Shown: positions 10,971-23,731, counted from the stretch's first letter. The stretch is 64,000 nucleotides of DNA from Corythucha ciliata (GCA_038030265.1 CM075943.1:12152001-12216000); one strand, 5' to 3'. A program made the numbers and translations. Notes: generated by a model from the sequence alone, not told the origin.

Positions 10971-13810
10971 TAGCAAAGGATGCCTGGGTTTAACTGTTAT
11001 TCGTTTTGCTGGATAAAAGGTAAGAGAGATGATAAGGAGCCATGGCATTATAGTGATTCATTTTTTTTTTTTGCAGGTAAACAACTCCCCCGTCCTTCCA
11101 AATAGTTCTAATTTACCTTCCTTGTTAAAAACTACAAGGAACACATTTATTAAAAATTGTTATTCTTGGTGATGAACAGAGAGGAGAAAGGGCATCACAA
11201 CTCATTGGAATAATGTGCTTTTATCCATTCGGTTTTACTTGGTGAGAAGCCAAATAGTTTTACCCCAACCACCACATTTTTTTTTTTTTTTTTCAAGGGT
11301 TGGCCAAAAGAGAAAAAGGGGAAAGAAGCAATAATGATAATGAAGCTATCAAGATCAAGTGGTCAGCTATTTCAGAAGAAGAAGAAAAAAAAAAGTTGGA
11401 GAAGATAATGATGAGTAGAAGGGGTTAAATAAAAGGGGAGAAAATGAATGAAAAATGAAGAGCGGAAACCAATCTTAATGGGCGTATAATTGCTTGGCAA
11501 AATCTTTCAATCCAATATATATATATTTTTTAATAATGTAATTTGATTTTTAAGCTTGAACGCTCCTCCTTCCTCCTTACTAGCACACGTTTACCTTTTT
11601 CTGGGTCCCTCTTTGATGACCCGGAGTAATGAATTCTTCAGTACTCACAAAAGTTACTCAAAGAGAGGTTTTCATTAATTCATTTGTTCACGTTTTCTTC
11701 TATTAAAGTTTCCGCTTTAAAAAAAAAATCCCTGTGAAATGCATAAAGTTTGTTCGATTTAATTAAAAAGTTTTATAAAAAAAAAAATGATTTTGGTGTA
11801 GTAAGGCAAAGAGAGGGACGAGGGTGAAACTTCGTCTTCAACACTTATAAAATTGCCTTTTAAAGAAATATGAAAATCCAAATAATAAAAAATGGATGGG
11901 CGAGAAAGAGTGGAATTAAATATTTTTAGTAAATTTACGGCTGTGGGGGCGAGGGTTGCCACCGCTTTTGGAAACAGGTGTTTCAGAATCGAGGCCTATG
12001 CTCTCTAGCTCTGCGTGTCGCAGCCTGCTTCCCTTTAATTCCTTTTGAGAATCACGTATATTGTTATTTAAATGGACGATTCAGAATTGCTGTTTGGATG
12101 GCGGGAGAGGGGCAGTGCTTTTTATAGCATGAACCCCTCCCCCCCTCCGACCGCTGATATAATTATCAACGTCGGAAAATCTGTATACGTGAAGACAATT
12201 CGACAAGACACCTGAAGCAAACGGATCGTGGAAATATAATTCAGAAGTATAAAAAATCCACGAGAGAGGGTTCAGACTCTGGTTACGTCATCGCACACAC
12301 ACACACACGAAAAAGCTATTACGTTTAATACCGTATCATGGTGTGGGGTAAGTGCTACAGATCTAGGAAACGAGAAAAAAAATTGTATTAGTTGGTAAAG
12401 TCTCATTTTATTTGTCAGCGTAGGCAGCCAAAAAAAAAAAAAAAAACTTTAGGCCAACTCAATTCCTTTCTCAATTTCCCCCCTGGGATTGTTCCATGTT
12501 TTTCCTTATTTCGTAATATCCGTCCCCTCCCCCTAAGTTCCCCTTTCGCCCCTTCACCAGCGACCATCTCCTATCCAGCCTCAACTATCCACGAGAATCA
12601 TCTTTTCGTTCTCGTAAGTTCTTTCCTCATCACACCTCTCTCCCCCTCCGCGAGCTTTTTTATATCAACAAAAGTGACGCCAAGAGTCGATTGCTGGAGA
12701 AAAAAGATCTGTTGCTGCCCTGCAGGGCATACATAAAAGAAAAAAACAGTTGGTTGGGGGGGGGGGCGTGAAAAATGAGAATCACGTGATTAAACTGTTG
12801 ACCATCAAAAAGAATTGACAGGGAGGAGAACAACAACAAAAAAACTGACGATGAATGAACGCTTAGTGATTGGAAACGATAAGCCCTCAATATAGGGAAT
12901 ACCAAAATAATGAAAAAAAATGGTTTGTCTTTATGCAAAGGCCCTTTGATTTACACAAATTCCGAGGGAAAATTACAAGGCGTTCACGCCGTTTGCAACA
13001 TTTCTTATTTTTGTGGTTATTGAACCTGACATTTAGAGATGTGTGATGATTGCATGAAAGGGCAGCCGATGGAAAATGATTGCATCGATCGCTTACTGTC
13101 CTTTTTAAAACAAATATGAAAATACACGCACATCACGAATGTCAAAAATTGCGTCGCGCCCTTTACTGTATACGACCATTATTATCTTTAGATTTAATAA
13201 CACGTCCATTTTCTGTTTATGTTGATTTGACGTTAGGTTTATTCAATCTATAGAAGATTCAATTCGATTAGTCTGTCACGCCTCCCCTCCCACGATCCGC
13301 TTTCGACATTGCTCGAGTTCCATTCACGTTCTACAACTAATATGGGCAGAACTAATTATCAGAACTCCACCGCAAGTATGTCGGGCATGCACGTGAGGAT
13401 CTCAAGATGAAAATTAGGTGATCAACCATGTGAAGCACACTCAGGTACTCAGGAAGGGGGTGGGGGGGGTCTATCAGTTGGGGACGCAGGGAAGCCTTCA
13501 GGCAATGATAAAACGTGGAGGGCCGTAAAAGAGAGTTACGAATATTTATAAATAAATAATAGCGGCTTCTGAGTGCTCCCGTTCGTTGCATCAATAAAAC
13601 ACCTCACTCAATTCTGTAATATGAAAATTTATTATAATTTTGGGGATAACGGGCACTTTTAACATCAGGCGAAGCCAGGCGTTCATATTTTTTTTAATGG
13701 AGAGTCAAGCAAGCGACTTATGTTTTGTGCGAGAGACCTAACTATTCGAAATCTTGATTTTTAAGGGGCAAACCTTCTGAATAACGTTATATATATATAA
13801 CTCACGAGGT
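10971..13810. other. Unclassified low-complexity DNA
   Basis: No gene is recognised. Contents include a T run at about 11277-11293, purine-rich tracts at 11380-11460, a (CA)n microsatellite at about 12293-12308, poly-A near 12430-12446, and a pyrimidine-rich stretch at 12470-12660. Open frames of up to 114 codons here are compositionally biased. Confidence 0.4.
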
Positions 13811-13954
13811 CTGCTTGACTGGGTCTGCGTGGGCCATTTTCACAAAAAATTTGCCCTGGGCAGCTCATTGCAGTGCCGGCCTTGGAAATTTGGCGCCCCC
13901 CGGGCGACTCTTTCACCAACGCCTCCGTGAAGTTGCGCCTCCCCGAGGAGCCAC

Positions 13955-13956
<2 letters not shown>
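13811..13956 (+). mobile_element. hAT-like terminus and shared lead-in to a family I array
   Basis: From 13873 the sequence reads CAGTGCCGGCCTTGGAAATT, then TGGCGCCCCCCGGGCGA, resembling hAT-type termini. Similarity to the inverted copy at 52110-52210 continues at least 45 bp upstream of CAGTG (CACAAAAAAT, AGCTCATTG). The repeated block is therefore larger than one clean terminal repeat. Confidence 0.4.

Positions 13957-13985
<29 letters not shown>
13957..13985 (+). repeat. Poly-T run of 29 bases
   Basis: An uninterrupted T tract at the position where a family I unit normally has about five T residues. It fits slippage expansion of the unit's own T tract. Confidence 0.9.
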
Positions 13986-15034
13986 CACACTTCATCACTT
14001 CTTCTCAATTTCTCATCGGGGAATCAGCAATTTGTCTCCACTTCAGCCACGAATTAGCGTCTTGTCTCTATTTCAGCCATGAATTAGCGGTTTATCTCCA
14101 TTTCAGCCGTTCCACCATTCAGCTGGGAATTATCGATTTTTCTGAGTTTCATACCGTGAATTAGCACATTATCCTCATTTAATCGTGGTTAGCGATTCTG
14201 TACACGAAGTTACCTTCGGACGTCGTAACCCGCGTTTTCTTCATTTCAACCGTGAATTCATGTTTTTTCCACACGTCAGCGCTTCTTCTCAATTTTATCG
14301 GTGAATTACAGATTTCTCCCCATTTTAGCCGCGAATTAGCAATTTTTCACCCTTTTAGCCATGAATTAGCGAGTTACCTGAATTCTGTCCTGTGAATAAT
14401 ACAAATTTTCACAAATTAACCCCCCCCCCAATTAGCAATTTTTAATGATTTTAGCCTCAAAATAGCGTTCTCCCTCATTTTAGCCGCTAATTATGAATTT
14501 TCTCCACGATTCATCATCGAATTAGAGTTCCCCAAATTTTCGCCGCGAATCACCTCACGCTTTTTCTGAAATTTGGCCGCGGATTAGCGATTTTCTTATT
14601 TTTTTTGGCACAAGGTTACCTTAAAGAGCCACGAATTAAATTTTTCTCCATTTAATCCGTGAATTAGCGTTTTCTTTACTTCAGCGCTTCTTCTCAATGT
14701 TATCGATGAATTAGCGATTTGAATCCATTTTAGCCGAGAATTAGCGTTTTTTCTCTATTTTAACCGTGAATTAGCGATTTTTCTTGTAATGAATTTGTGT
14801 TTTTCTTGATTTGAGCCGCAGTTGTCCCCAGAAACCGCGATTTGCCATTTTAATCAATTTATTCCCGTGAAACCCCCATAAATAGACATTTTTTCTTAAC
14901 TTCAGCCGTGAATTAGTGTTTTCACCTAATTTGAGCCTACTGGTGAGCCATCATTGAGAGTTTTGTTTCCCAATTTTCACTGCGAATTACCACTTTTTCT
15001 TATTTTTATCCACGAATTAGCGCATTATCCTCAT
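13986..15034 (+). repeat. Family I array, plus orientation (left of solo LTR)
   Basis: Degenerate 29-31 bp units. A block from about 14165 to 14715 is repeated at about 15021-15945 once the inserted LTR is removed, so a higher-order period of roughly 860 bp exists. The ACACGTCAGCGCTTCTT word lies at 14271 and again at 15533. Confidence 0.85.
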
Positions 15035-15429
15035 ATACCGCCGTATAAGGTCTGGGTTCAGGGAGTCAACAAAGAGTAACAAAGAGGTACTTTTACCCCG
15101 TGATGTACACGTTATTTATTTAACGTCTGACACATCTTTCCTCAGGCCCGACGGCTTGTGGTAGCGTGTACACGAGCTGGTGTGTGGGCTGGTCGCGAGG
15201 CTTCGGCCCCCCTGCACGGATGTGCGACCCGCTGTTCCCGACCCTGCTGACTCTCGACTCTGTTCCTGACGAGTACCCTCGAGGATTTGTTGACGATATC
15301 GGGCCATTCTCCCCCGCTCAACCCCGAACTCGCCGGGTTCACTCACCGAGTGGCGAATAATTCCCCGGATCGAGCTTCTTTTCTCCATTTCACTCTCGCA
15401 CAACGTAACGCCCTTTTTAGGGCGTTACA
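15035..15429 (-). mobile_element. Solo LTR (Ty3/gypsy-like), minus strand
   Basis: A 395-bp GC-richer block interrupts the AT-rich array. On the minus strand it starts TGTAACGCCC, followed by its inverted copy (stem 15405-15413 with 15420-15428), carries an AATAAA word, and ends near CCTTATACGGCGGTAT. CTCAT flanks both sides (15030-15034 and 15430-15434), the 5-bp duplication typical of many LTR elements. The higher-order duplicate at 14174-14178 has a single uninterrupted CTCAT with matching flanks, giving the pre-insertion site. Neither internal coding sequence nor a second LTR is present. The terminal CA is degenerate. Frames of up to 95 codons inside are not recognised proteins. Confidence 0.7.
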
Positions 15430-15434
15430 CTCAT

Positions 15435-16750
15435 TTAACCGTGGTCAGCGATTTTGTTCACTTTCAGCCACGAAAGTGCAGACGTCACAATGCGCGTTTC
15501 CTTCATTTTAACCACGAATTGCCAGTTTTTCCACACGTCAGCGCTTCTTTTCAATTGCATCGGTAAATCACACATCTTTCCTCCCATTTTAGCCGCGAAT
15601 TAGCGATTTTTCACCATTTTAGCCGTGAATTAGCGAGTTATCTGAATTTTACAGTGAATTCGTGTTTTTTCCTGATTACTCAATTTTCTGTGAATAATGC
15701 AAAGTTTCTCAAATTAACCCCCCAATTCGAAATTTTTCATGATTTTAGCCTTTTTAGCGTTTTTCCTCATTTTAGCAGCTAATTATGGATTTTTTTACGC
15801 TTCATCACCGAATTAGAGTTCTCTCAATCTTGGCCTCGCATACCTTTAGGAGCCACGAATTGATTTTTTCTTAATTTAATCCGTTAATTATCAATTTCTT
15901 TACTTCAACGCTTCTTCTTAATTTTATCGATGAATTATCAAATTGTTCTCGCGATTGCTTGTCATCTCAGCGATGAATTAGCGATTTATTCTGATTTTGC
16001 AGTGAATTAGTTTTTCCTTACTTCATCCGCTAATTAGCGATTCGTTCCAATTTCATCCATGAATATTAGCAACTATTCTTCATTTTAGCAGTGAATTAGC
16101 GAGATTTCTTTCGCTTTTAGCCATGGATTAGCACTTTTTCGCAGTTTGAGCCACGAACTTGCCTTCAGAAGCTGCACCCCCCCCCCCACAATGTATTCTC
16201 TATTGTAGCCGTGAATGCTTGGTTTTAGCCGCTGAAAATCGATTTTCCCCAATTTTATCCGTGAATTAGCACTTTTTCTCAATTCTCCCCGCGAATTAGC
16301 TTTTTTTTTTTTTTTTTTTTCACTTCAGCCGTGAATTGGCGTTTTTTTCAGGTTAAACTACAAACTTGCGTTCTGAATAAGTCAAGAATTCATGTTTTCG
16401 TAATTTTAGACTCGAATTATCGCTTTTTCTCAAAATCATTGGTGAATTATCGATTTTTCACTATTTCGTCCGTTAATTAGCGTGTTTCGCAATTCTAAAC
16501 GAAAATTGACTGTTATTTTTATCTTTTTCCGCGATTTTAGAGCTTTTTCTCAATTTCAGCTGTGAATTTACGTTTTACCTCGCGAATTAGCTATGTATTT
16601 TTCTTTACTTTATCCATGATTTAGCACTTTTTCTCACAATAGTTATTTTTCTCAATAATTTCAGCCGTGAATGTAGCAATTTATCTCGGTTTCAGCCCCA
16701 AGTTAGCGTTATTTTTAATTTTGGTCTGGATTAAGTTGGCACTTAGCGGG
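15435..16750 (+). repeat. Family I array, plus orientation (right of solo LTR)
   Basis: Continuation of the array, with a 20-base T run at 16301-16320 and the higher-order marker TTGCCTTCAGAAGCTGC near 16160. Confidence 0.85.
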
Positions 16751-18830
16751 GGATTAGCCACTCACGAGAAGGTGTGAATTGTAACGTTTTCCATTGGCAC
16801 AAAAATCCGAGGGGTACCAAAATCTAACAATAACAAGTGATAATTTACCACTGTAGGCCATGGGCGGCACATTTTGAAAGGCTCAGTGGGCCTCTTCTTG
16901 GCCCGCAAGCCGTGGGTTGGCCACCCGTGGTTTATTCTATGAAAAACTACCATTTTCTGCTACTGAAACTCAATGTTTGTATAGAAAACGCCAGTTTAAA
17001 ATTGGCAAACATGTCTGTTTCGAGCCACTCGCACTGTGGGCAGCTGCTAGAACTGTGCTCGACACAATTCATGTATAATAGTTTAGCCAATTGTGCTGAA
17101 CTGTGTGTGATCTAGGATTTAATATAAGCCTCACGAGAGGAAAGAAGGACTTTCACCCTTCGCGTCTCACTGTCTTTCCAACCTGTCCTCATCAAGCCCA
17201 AATTGAAAAGGGTTTCTGCGATGCCAAGAGTGAAGGCCTCATTTAAGAAATTACAAGCTCCGGTTCATCTAATTTTAATTAACGCTCCCACGACATTCTC
17301 CCATAGTGTGTCACACGTCTCCCCCCCCCTCCCGACTCTATCCAGTATGAAACATTCCAAAAGAGAGGAGTTATTTCCGCTAAATTCCACAGCTGAAAAT
17401 ACAAATCGACTGTTGATCGTATTGAGTGAGGTTTAGAGGCCCGGATGGAAGAACCTCTCCGTAGTTTGGGAGTGTGTTTGATTATTTCAGGTTCGCATAC
17501 GTCAAAAAAAAATATTTTTTGTCGAATTCTCTCGAAAAAGAAGGAGAAAGTTGAACCCTTTTCTTTTAGCTTTTCACCGTGATTTTACATGTTAAATTGA
17601 AAGTGCTGCCTTCCCAGACTCACCACTACACTTGTACAAATGCTATTTCCTTCTCTCACAGTCAATGTAAACAGAAGGAAACCCTCCTAGGCATCGAAGC
17701 CCTCTAACACTTTCTTTCTCCTCTTTGCCTCTCATCACATGATCACAACATTCCTTCCTCAAAGCGCCCTAATGTTCGCGGAGCCACTGTAAAAGGGAAT
17801 GGAATATTTTTTTTTCTCCCCCGCGAAGAAAAGACACCGAAATACCAGATCCCTTCTCTCTTCAACTCTGCAATCTTCTATTTCCCTTCTGACTCCTCTA
17901 CGTCCCTTTAGCTTTTGTTCACCTGTTGCTTGAAAATTGTATGTGATTAGTTTAGACAAGCTCCCCTATACCCCCCCGCCGCGCTCTCCCAACGCAACAG
18001 TATTCGCACTGTACAGTCCCACACCTTTTCCTTCACCCTTTCACACATTTCTATTATACAAAAGGTAACCTTGGCATTCTCTCACCTGCCCTCGTCCTCA
18101 TGTCTCATCAAATTTAAGAAAAGGCTTCGTCTCAACTTACGTGTACATGAAAATGAAACTGGATATCTATAGGTTTCCGAGCTGTTAAATAGTTGGCTTA
18201 GAGGGAAGTGAATAAGGAGCTCGTAAACAAACTGAGCGACATAAGTAAAATGAAAAAGAGAGAGAGAGAGAGAAAAAAAAACAACACATTTTTTCCGAAC
18301 ACCCACGCTAACAGTTAAAATGCGTGCTCGTGTGTAATTAGGTAAGGAAAAGTTGTAGAAAATAAGTCGATGATGATGGCACCTTCGTTGTTAAAAACCT
18401 CGTTCGCACGGTTTTTGTTCGACATAAAAAGAGTAAAAAGGTGAAAAAAAAACATTCTATCTCACTCCCTTTTTATTTATTCCTCTGATATCTTCGTTGT
18501 AGTAATTGTAATTTGTAATTGTAAGCACACATGATAACGAGAAGAGTTTTTGTGTAGAGGTATATAACCAGGGCACGACAAATTAATTTGCTTGAAAAAA
18601 AAAGCCATTCGATGGTGATTTTCGCTTACAGCTTCGCGACAAAATTAAATTACGTTCTCTATAGAAATATATTTCTCATGCAAATCGATTATTTTAATTT
18701 TACTTTCGATATTTTCACACACACGTTTCTATGGTTATCGCATTACATTTTAATCCTCTCTAACTTTCAAAACGCCACACCTGTAGTTCTCTGGAACCCC
18801 CCTCCCATCACACTGTACCGTCCTTCAGTA
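16751..18830. other. Unclassified DNA
   Basis: No gene is recognised. The block around 16850-16960 contains short inverted words (GGCCACCCGTGG and relatives). An (AG)n tract lies at about 18257-18272. Open frames are short and unrecognised. Confidence 0.4.
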
Positions 18831-19225
18831 TTCTTAAGAGGGAGTTGCACAAGTGTTCAATCATTCCAATCATACCTCGGCTACTCCGCGTTACGGAAAT
18901 TACTTACCGCCGTATTTCTGCACCAATCCTGGACTACAAGGGCTCATTTAAATCTTTAGGAAATTCCGCACAACCGTACGATCTTCCTTTTTCATATTTC
19001 ATCCCTAAAATAACTGTAAAACGCACATAAACTTTTACATTGAAATTTCACGCTCTTTTGATGACTCATTTAGGAAAGCAAGATCGTACGGTTCTGCGAT
19101 TCAAATGAGCCCTTGAAGTCCAGGATTGGTGCAGAAATACGGTGGTAATTTCCGTAACGCGGAGTAGGCGAGGTAGGATTGCAGGGGGGTCGAGGAAACA
19201 CATGTACAACTCCCCCTTAAGAACA
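18831..19225. mobile_element. Foldback/MITE-like element
   Basis: The left arm (about 18831-18987) and right arm (about 19077-19225) are inverted copies. Shared words include TTCTTAAG, ACTCCGCGTTACGGAAATTA, ATTTCTGCACCAATCCTGGA and CGTACGATCTT, separated by a spacer of about 90 bp. There are small indels between the arms. No coding capacity. The exact termini and target duplication are not resolved. Confidence 0.75.
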
Positions 19226-19319
19226 TCACGATATAAACCCCTACGAACTATTGCGTCAAGAAATGGTATCGCTAGGTTTATTTAGGTCCTTAAACGAATA
19301 AAATGAAGAGTACGCTCTA

Positions 19320-20930
19320 AACTGTCGATATCGCTGGAAAAACGCTAATAATCGTGGCTAAAACTGCGAAAAAGCGCTCATTCGAGGCTTCTCGATGCAA
19401 CTTTCAGACCATAATTAAGATGAAAATCGTTGAATCCCAGTTTATCCATATAGGCAATTTTACGGCTAAAATGCACAAAAAAACGCTAATATGATATTTG
19501 TGGGCCAAGCCCGCTATAGAAGTGGCGAAAAAATCGCGGCTAAAGTTGAGAAAAATAGCTGAATATTTCGTCGAAGAAATTAATAAAAACCCCAATTCGC
19601 GGATAAACAGCACAAAAAACGTTAATTCGCGGATAAAAAATAAAAAAACACTAATTCGCGGCTAAAATTGAGAAAACACCAATCCGTAGCCGCCGTTGAT
19701 GGATATTTTGCGAAAAAGTGCTAATCGATAGCTAAAATTGGGAAAAAAATGCCAATGCAGGGCGAAAATGTACAATAAATTTCAAAAAACACGCTAATTC
19801 ACGACTGAAATTGTGAAAATCACTAATTAGCGCGGCTAAAATTAAGAAAAACGCTTAATTTCACCTCAAATTGGGAAGAAGTGCTAATTTCCTGCTAAAA
19901 TTAAGCAAAACACAAATTTTTGGCCAAATTAAGAAAAATTACTAATTTTCAGTTCAAATTGAGAAAAAGTGCTAATTTCGGACTAAAATGGAGGAAAAAG
20001 CGATAATTCAAGGCTACAATAAAGAAAAATTCCATTTGGGTGTTCTGAAGGCAACTTATTTGAGGCTAAAAATCAAACAAGCACCAATCCATGACTAAAA
20101 ATACACGAAAACATGTTATTCTAAAAGTAAAATGTAAAAACCCTGTCAAATTTGCGGATAATTTTGGGTGATCACTAATTAGAGCGGCTAAAATTTCAGA
20201 GAAACGCTAATTTTCAGATCAAATGAGGAAATGTGCTAATTCGTTGCTAAAAATGGAAAAAATATTGCTTAGCAGCTAGCTGTAGATAAAGCGTAGTAAT
20301 AGCTGTTATTCACGAGTGAAATATAGAACGTTTCAAATTACCTACGTCTAATATCGTAAATATGCCATTTCACGGCTTCTGAAGGCAATTTATAACTGGC
20401 AGAAATTGAGAAATAGCGCCAATTCATGACTATGGATGAAAAACTGGAGAAAGCGCTAATCCACGGCAAGAAGTGAAAGAAATATTGTTAATGAAGGACT
20501 GAAATGTGATTAGAAATGCTAATTTGCGGCTAATTATGGAAATTCACCTATTATCGTGCCTAAAATGAAACAATAAATGCCTAATTTTATGTTCATAATG
20601 GAAAAAGTGCTAATACGCTGCTAAAAATGGAGGGACACGCTAATTTATGGTGGGCAAATTAGAAAAAACGCTAATTCATAAGATGAAAACGCCAATTCAC
20701 TGCTAAAACCGAGAAAAAGCTCTGATTCGCGGCTGTAATAGAGACAAATTTCAATTTATGTCTAAAATTGGAAATACGTCCATTGTCAGCTTCTGCAGGC
20801 AACTTATCTGTGGGCCAAAATTGAGAAAAATACGCTAATTTAAAGCTAAAAGAGGGAAAAAATTGTAAATGCGAGGATGAAATGTAAAAAACCAGTCACT
20901 ATTTAGCGTGGCTAAACTGAATTGCCGTGA
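19320..20930 (-). repeat. Family I array, minus orientation
   Basis: Units read GCTAAAATTGAGAAAAACGC on the plus strand. Higher-order markers of the form CTTCTGAAGGCAACTTAT recur at about 20045, 20384 and 20790. Confidence 0.85.
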
Positions 20931-21835
20931 ATTGGACCTTTTCCCACACGTTTCAATGATTTTCTTCGATTAGCACTTTTTCTCAATTTTAACAGTGAAG
21001 TGCCAAGCATTTTTGACTCGTGAATTAGCGATTCATCTCAATTTTAGCCACCAAGACATTTCCCATTCATAGCAGCGAATTATAACTTTTTCTCAATTTG
21101 AAGTGAAAATTAGCGTTTTTATCAATTTTGGCTACACTAATTTTGTGATTTTTCTCCGTATTGGTCTCAAATTAGCGGTTTACTTTTATATTTTCGCCCA
21201 ATATTCGTTTGTTTCTGACTTTCAGCTAAGTTTAAGCGATTTTTTTTCTCAGTTTTAGCCTCGAAATTTCTTTTAGAGCCCACAGATATGTATGTGTGTT
21301 CTTAATATTAGCCGATGAATTTTGATTTCCCAGTTTTAGCCGTGAAACGGCGTTTTTATAAAATTAAGCGACGAATTAGGGTTTTCCTCAATTTCATCCG
21401 CGATTTTGGGGTTTTTGAAGCACAGTCTTCATCCATGAATTAGCGGTTTTTCTCAATTTCACCCACGAATTGGCGATTTTTCTCAATTTCAGCCGCGAAC
21501 TTGACTGTTACTTTCAAATTTTGCCGCGAATTCACGCCTTTTGTCTTTTTTTATCCGCGAATGGAAAACTTTTCGCAATTTCAGATGGGGATTTGCCAAT
21601 TTCTCAGCAATTATAGCCCTTTGGTCGATTTCTAATAGATTTCAGCTGATATTTTTTCAACTTTGGTGGCTTGTATATAATGAGAGCATTTCTCAATTCT
21701 AGACGCTGAAATTTTACGGAAAATGAGCGTTTTTTTTTTTTTTTAACCTTTTTTCACGGATTAGCAATTTTCTTTAGTTTCCAGCTGTTAATTAGTGTTT
21801 TTTCTCAGTTTTGGCTTCGAACTTGCCATCAGAAT
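20931..21835 (+). repeat. Family I array, plus orientation
   Basis: Orientation flips near 20930 relative to the preceding block, giving a large head-to-head arrangement. A 15-base T run lies at 21730-21744. The array is interrupted at 21844 by the family II element and resumes at 23724. Confidence 0.8.
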
Positions 21836-21843
21836 GCCAGGGT

Positions 21844-23723
21844 CAGTGGCGTGCAGAGGACGTTTTCTTGGGAGGGGTTTTCAAAATTACATAATTATAT
21901 TCATATTAGTATATCTACATAAAATAATTCAAAAAAATTATAAATGAGACGTATTCAAGGGATTCAAGTGTCCCTGAATAACCTCTCCCTCCCCACTGTC
22001 ACTTGCGTCCCTCCCAGCCATGCCAAGCTGTTCAATGAGTCCAACACATCCGTATATTTCAGGGCTGCCAATTGAGGGGTCACCATCACAGAAAAATTCG
22101 TGCGGCCCCTCTGAAAACTTGTGATGGTTTTCAGGGTGCCATAATAGCCAGTTCGGCCATTTTTTTGCGGTGCAGCACGTCAGCCATTTTAATGGCATAA
22201 GTCGTCAGTTACGCCACCTGCAGGGTGTAAATTCGACCATTTTGAGGACACGATTCGTACGTAGTTCAGCCATTTTCAAGGCGCAAAAGCTCCGGTTTTT
22301 TGTGAATAGCCAGTAAGTTCACAGCTTGAGAGTGGTCAGTTGATCCAGTCCTTAGGGTGCGTGTAAAAAATGCTGAGGGGGGGGGGGAGATTCGTTAAGG
22401 TGGAGACGGACCGCGACCGTCATTTTATTTGGTGCAGAGAGCCATTTTGTTGGCGCGAATCGCCATTCCCACCACCTGCAGCCCTCTATAGGGAGCAGAT
22501 GATCAGTTTTGCTATTTTCAGGGCACGCGTAGTCAATTTAGACATTTTCAAGCCATGAAGGCTCAGTTTGTCCATTTTTGACGCGCTAGTTGTCGTTTTA
22601 CCATTTCAAGGACTAGAATCATCTGTTTAGGCCTTTGAAACCGCCAATCGTCCAGTTTAACTATTGTTTATAGGCCACAATTGTGTATAAATAAAACTAT
22701 TTTTTGTCAATTTTAAGGTGTGAATAGCCAGATTGGCAATTTTTACGGTGCTAAGAACCAGAAAGTATGGCCATTTTCAGGGCGAGAATAGTCAGTGTTA
22801 TATTTTCAGGGCAAGAATCGTCCGTTTTGCCATTTTAGGGTCCGAATGGTCAGTTATGCCATTTTAGAGCGGAAATTGTCAATTTAGCCACTTCCTAGGT
22901 GCGAATAATCAGTTTGGCCATTTTCAGCAAAGGAATCGTCTGTTATTTGGGCATTTTCAAGGCGCAAACTGTTAGTTTATCTTTTTTTTCAGAGCACATT
23001 TCTGACTCAATACTGAAGGCACGATGGCAGTCAGTTTTGCCCATTTCATGGCTTGAATACCCAGTTCGGCTATTTCTAGGGCGCATATAGTCAGTTTTGT
23101 CATTTGTAAGGCGTGAGTGAAATAGTTCGTCACGTCAAGCCAAGGTTTATAACGGTTTGTTTGGGCATTTTCTGCGTTCGAATGGTCAATTTTGCCATTT
23201 TTTTAAAAAACAAGAATAACCTGTTCAGGCATTTTTTGGGAGAAAATTGTCAGTTTGACACCAGTTTGGCTATTTTTAGACCACAAAATAATCAGTATAG
23301 CTATTTTCAAGGCGTGAATCCTCAGCTTTGCCAATTTTAGGGCGCAAATGGTCTAGTCAGTGTGCGAACAGTCAGTTCATCGTGGTTGTAGTGGAGGGGG
23401 GGGGGGGCATTGGACGATTTTGCAATTCACAGGACAGGAATTGTCTGTTTTGGCTGTTCCTGGGCGCGTGTAGGGTCAGTTTAGCCGTTTAAAGGCGCAA
23501 TTAGTCTGGCAAACCAATGCACACCGCGAATAATTGTCAGTTTTGTCATTTTCATGGCGGGAATAATATGTTCTTTCAGGAACTTTCAGGGCCGCAAGAT
23601 TTATTTTACTGATATCTTATCATTAATTTATTTTTCGTTTTGTCTTTTCTTACGTATGCTAAGATGAATAGTAATCTGGGAGGGGTTCTGACCCCTAAGA
23701 CCCTCCCCATGGGCTCGCCACTG
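21844..23723 (+). mobile_element. hAT-like non-autonomous element filled with family II repeats
   Basis: The block starts CAGTGGCGTGC at 21844 and ends GGGCTCGCCACTG at 23723, giving terminal inverted repeats CAGTGGCG. The flanks are GCCAGGGT (21836-21843) and GCCGGGGT (23724-23731), an 8-bp target duplication with one mismatch, as expected for hAT-type transposition. Both sides are family I array, so this is an insertion into it. The interior is almost entirely degenerate units of about 30 bp with core ATTTTCAGGGCGCGAATAGT. No transposase is present, so movement would have needed enzyme supplied elsewhere. Confidence 0.7.
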
Positions 23724-23731
23724 GCCGGGGT

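Noticed and set aside
13873..13910. Exact left terminus of a hAT element
   Set aside because: Similarity to the 52.1-kb copy continues at least 45 bp beyond CAGTG, so this is not a demonstrated element end.
15116..15403. 95-codon minus frame with Arg/Ser-rich protein
   Set aside because: It lies entirely inside the solo LTR, whose GC-rich sequence opens several overlapping frames. Not a gene.
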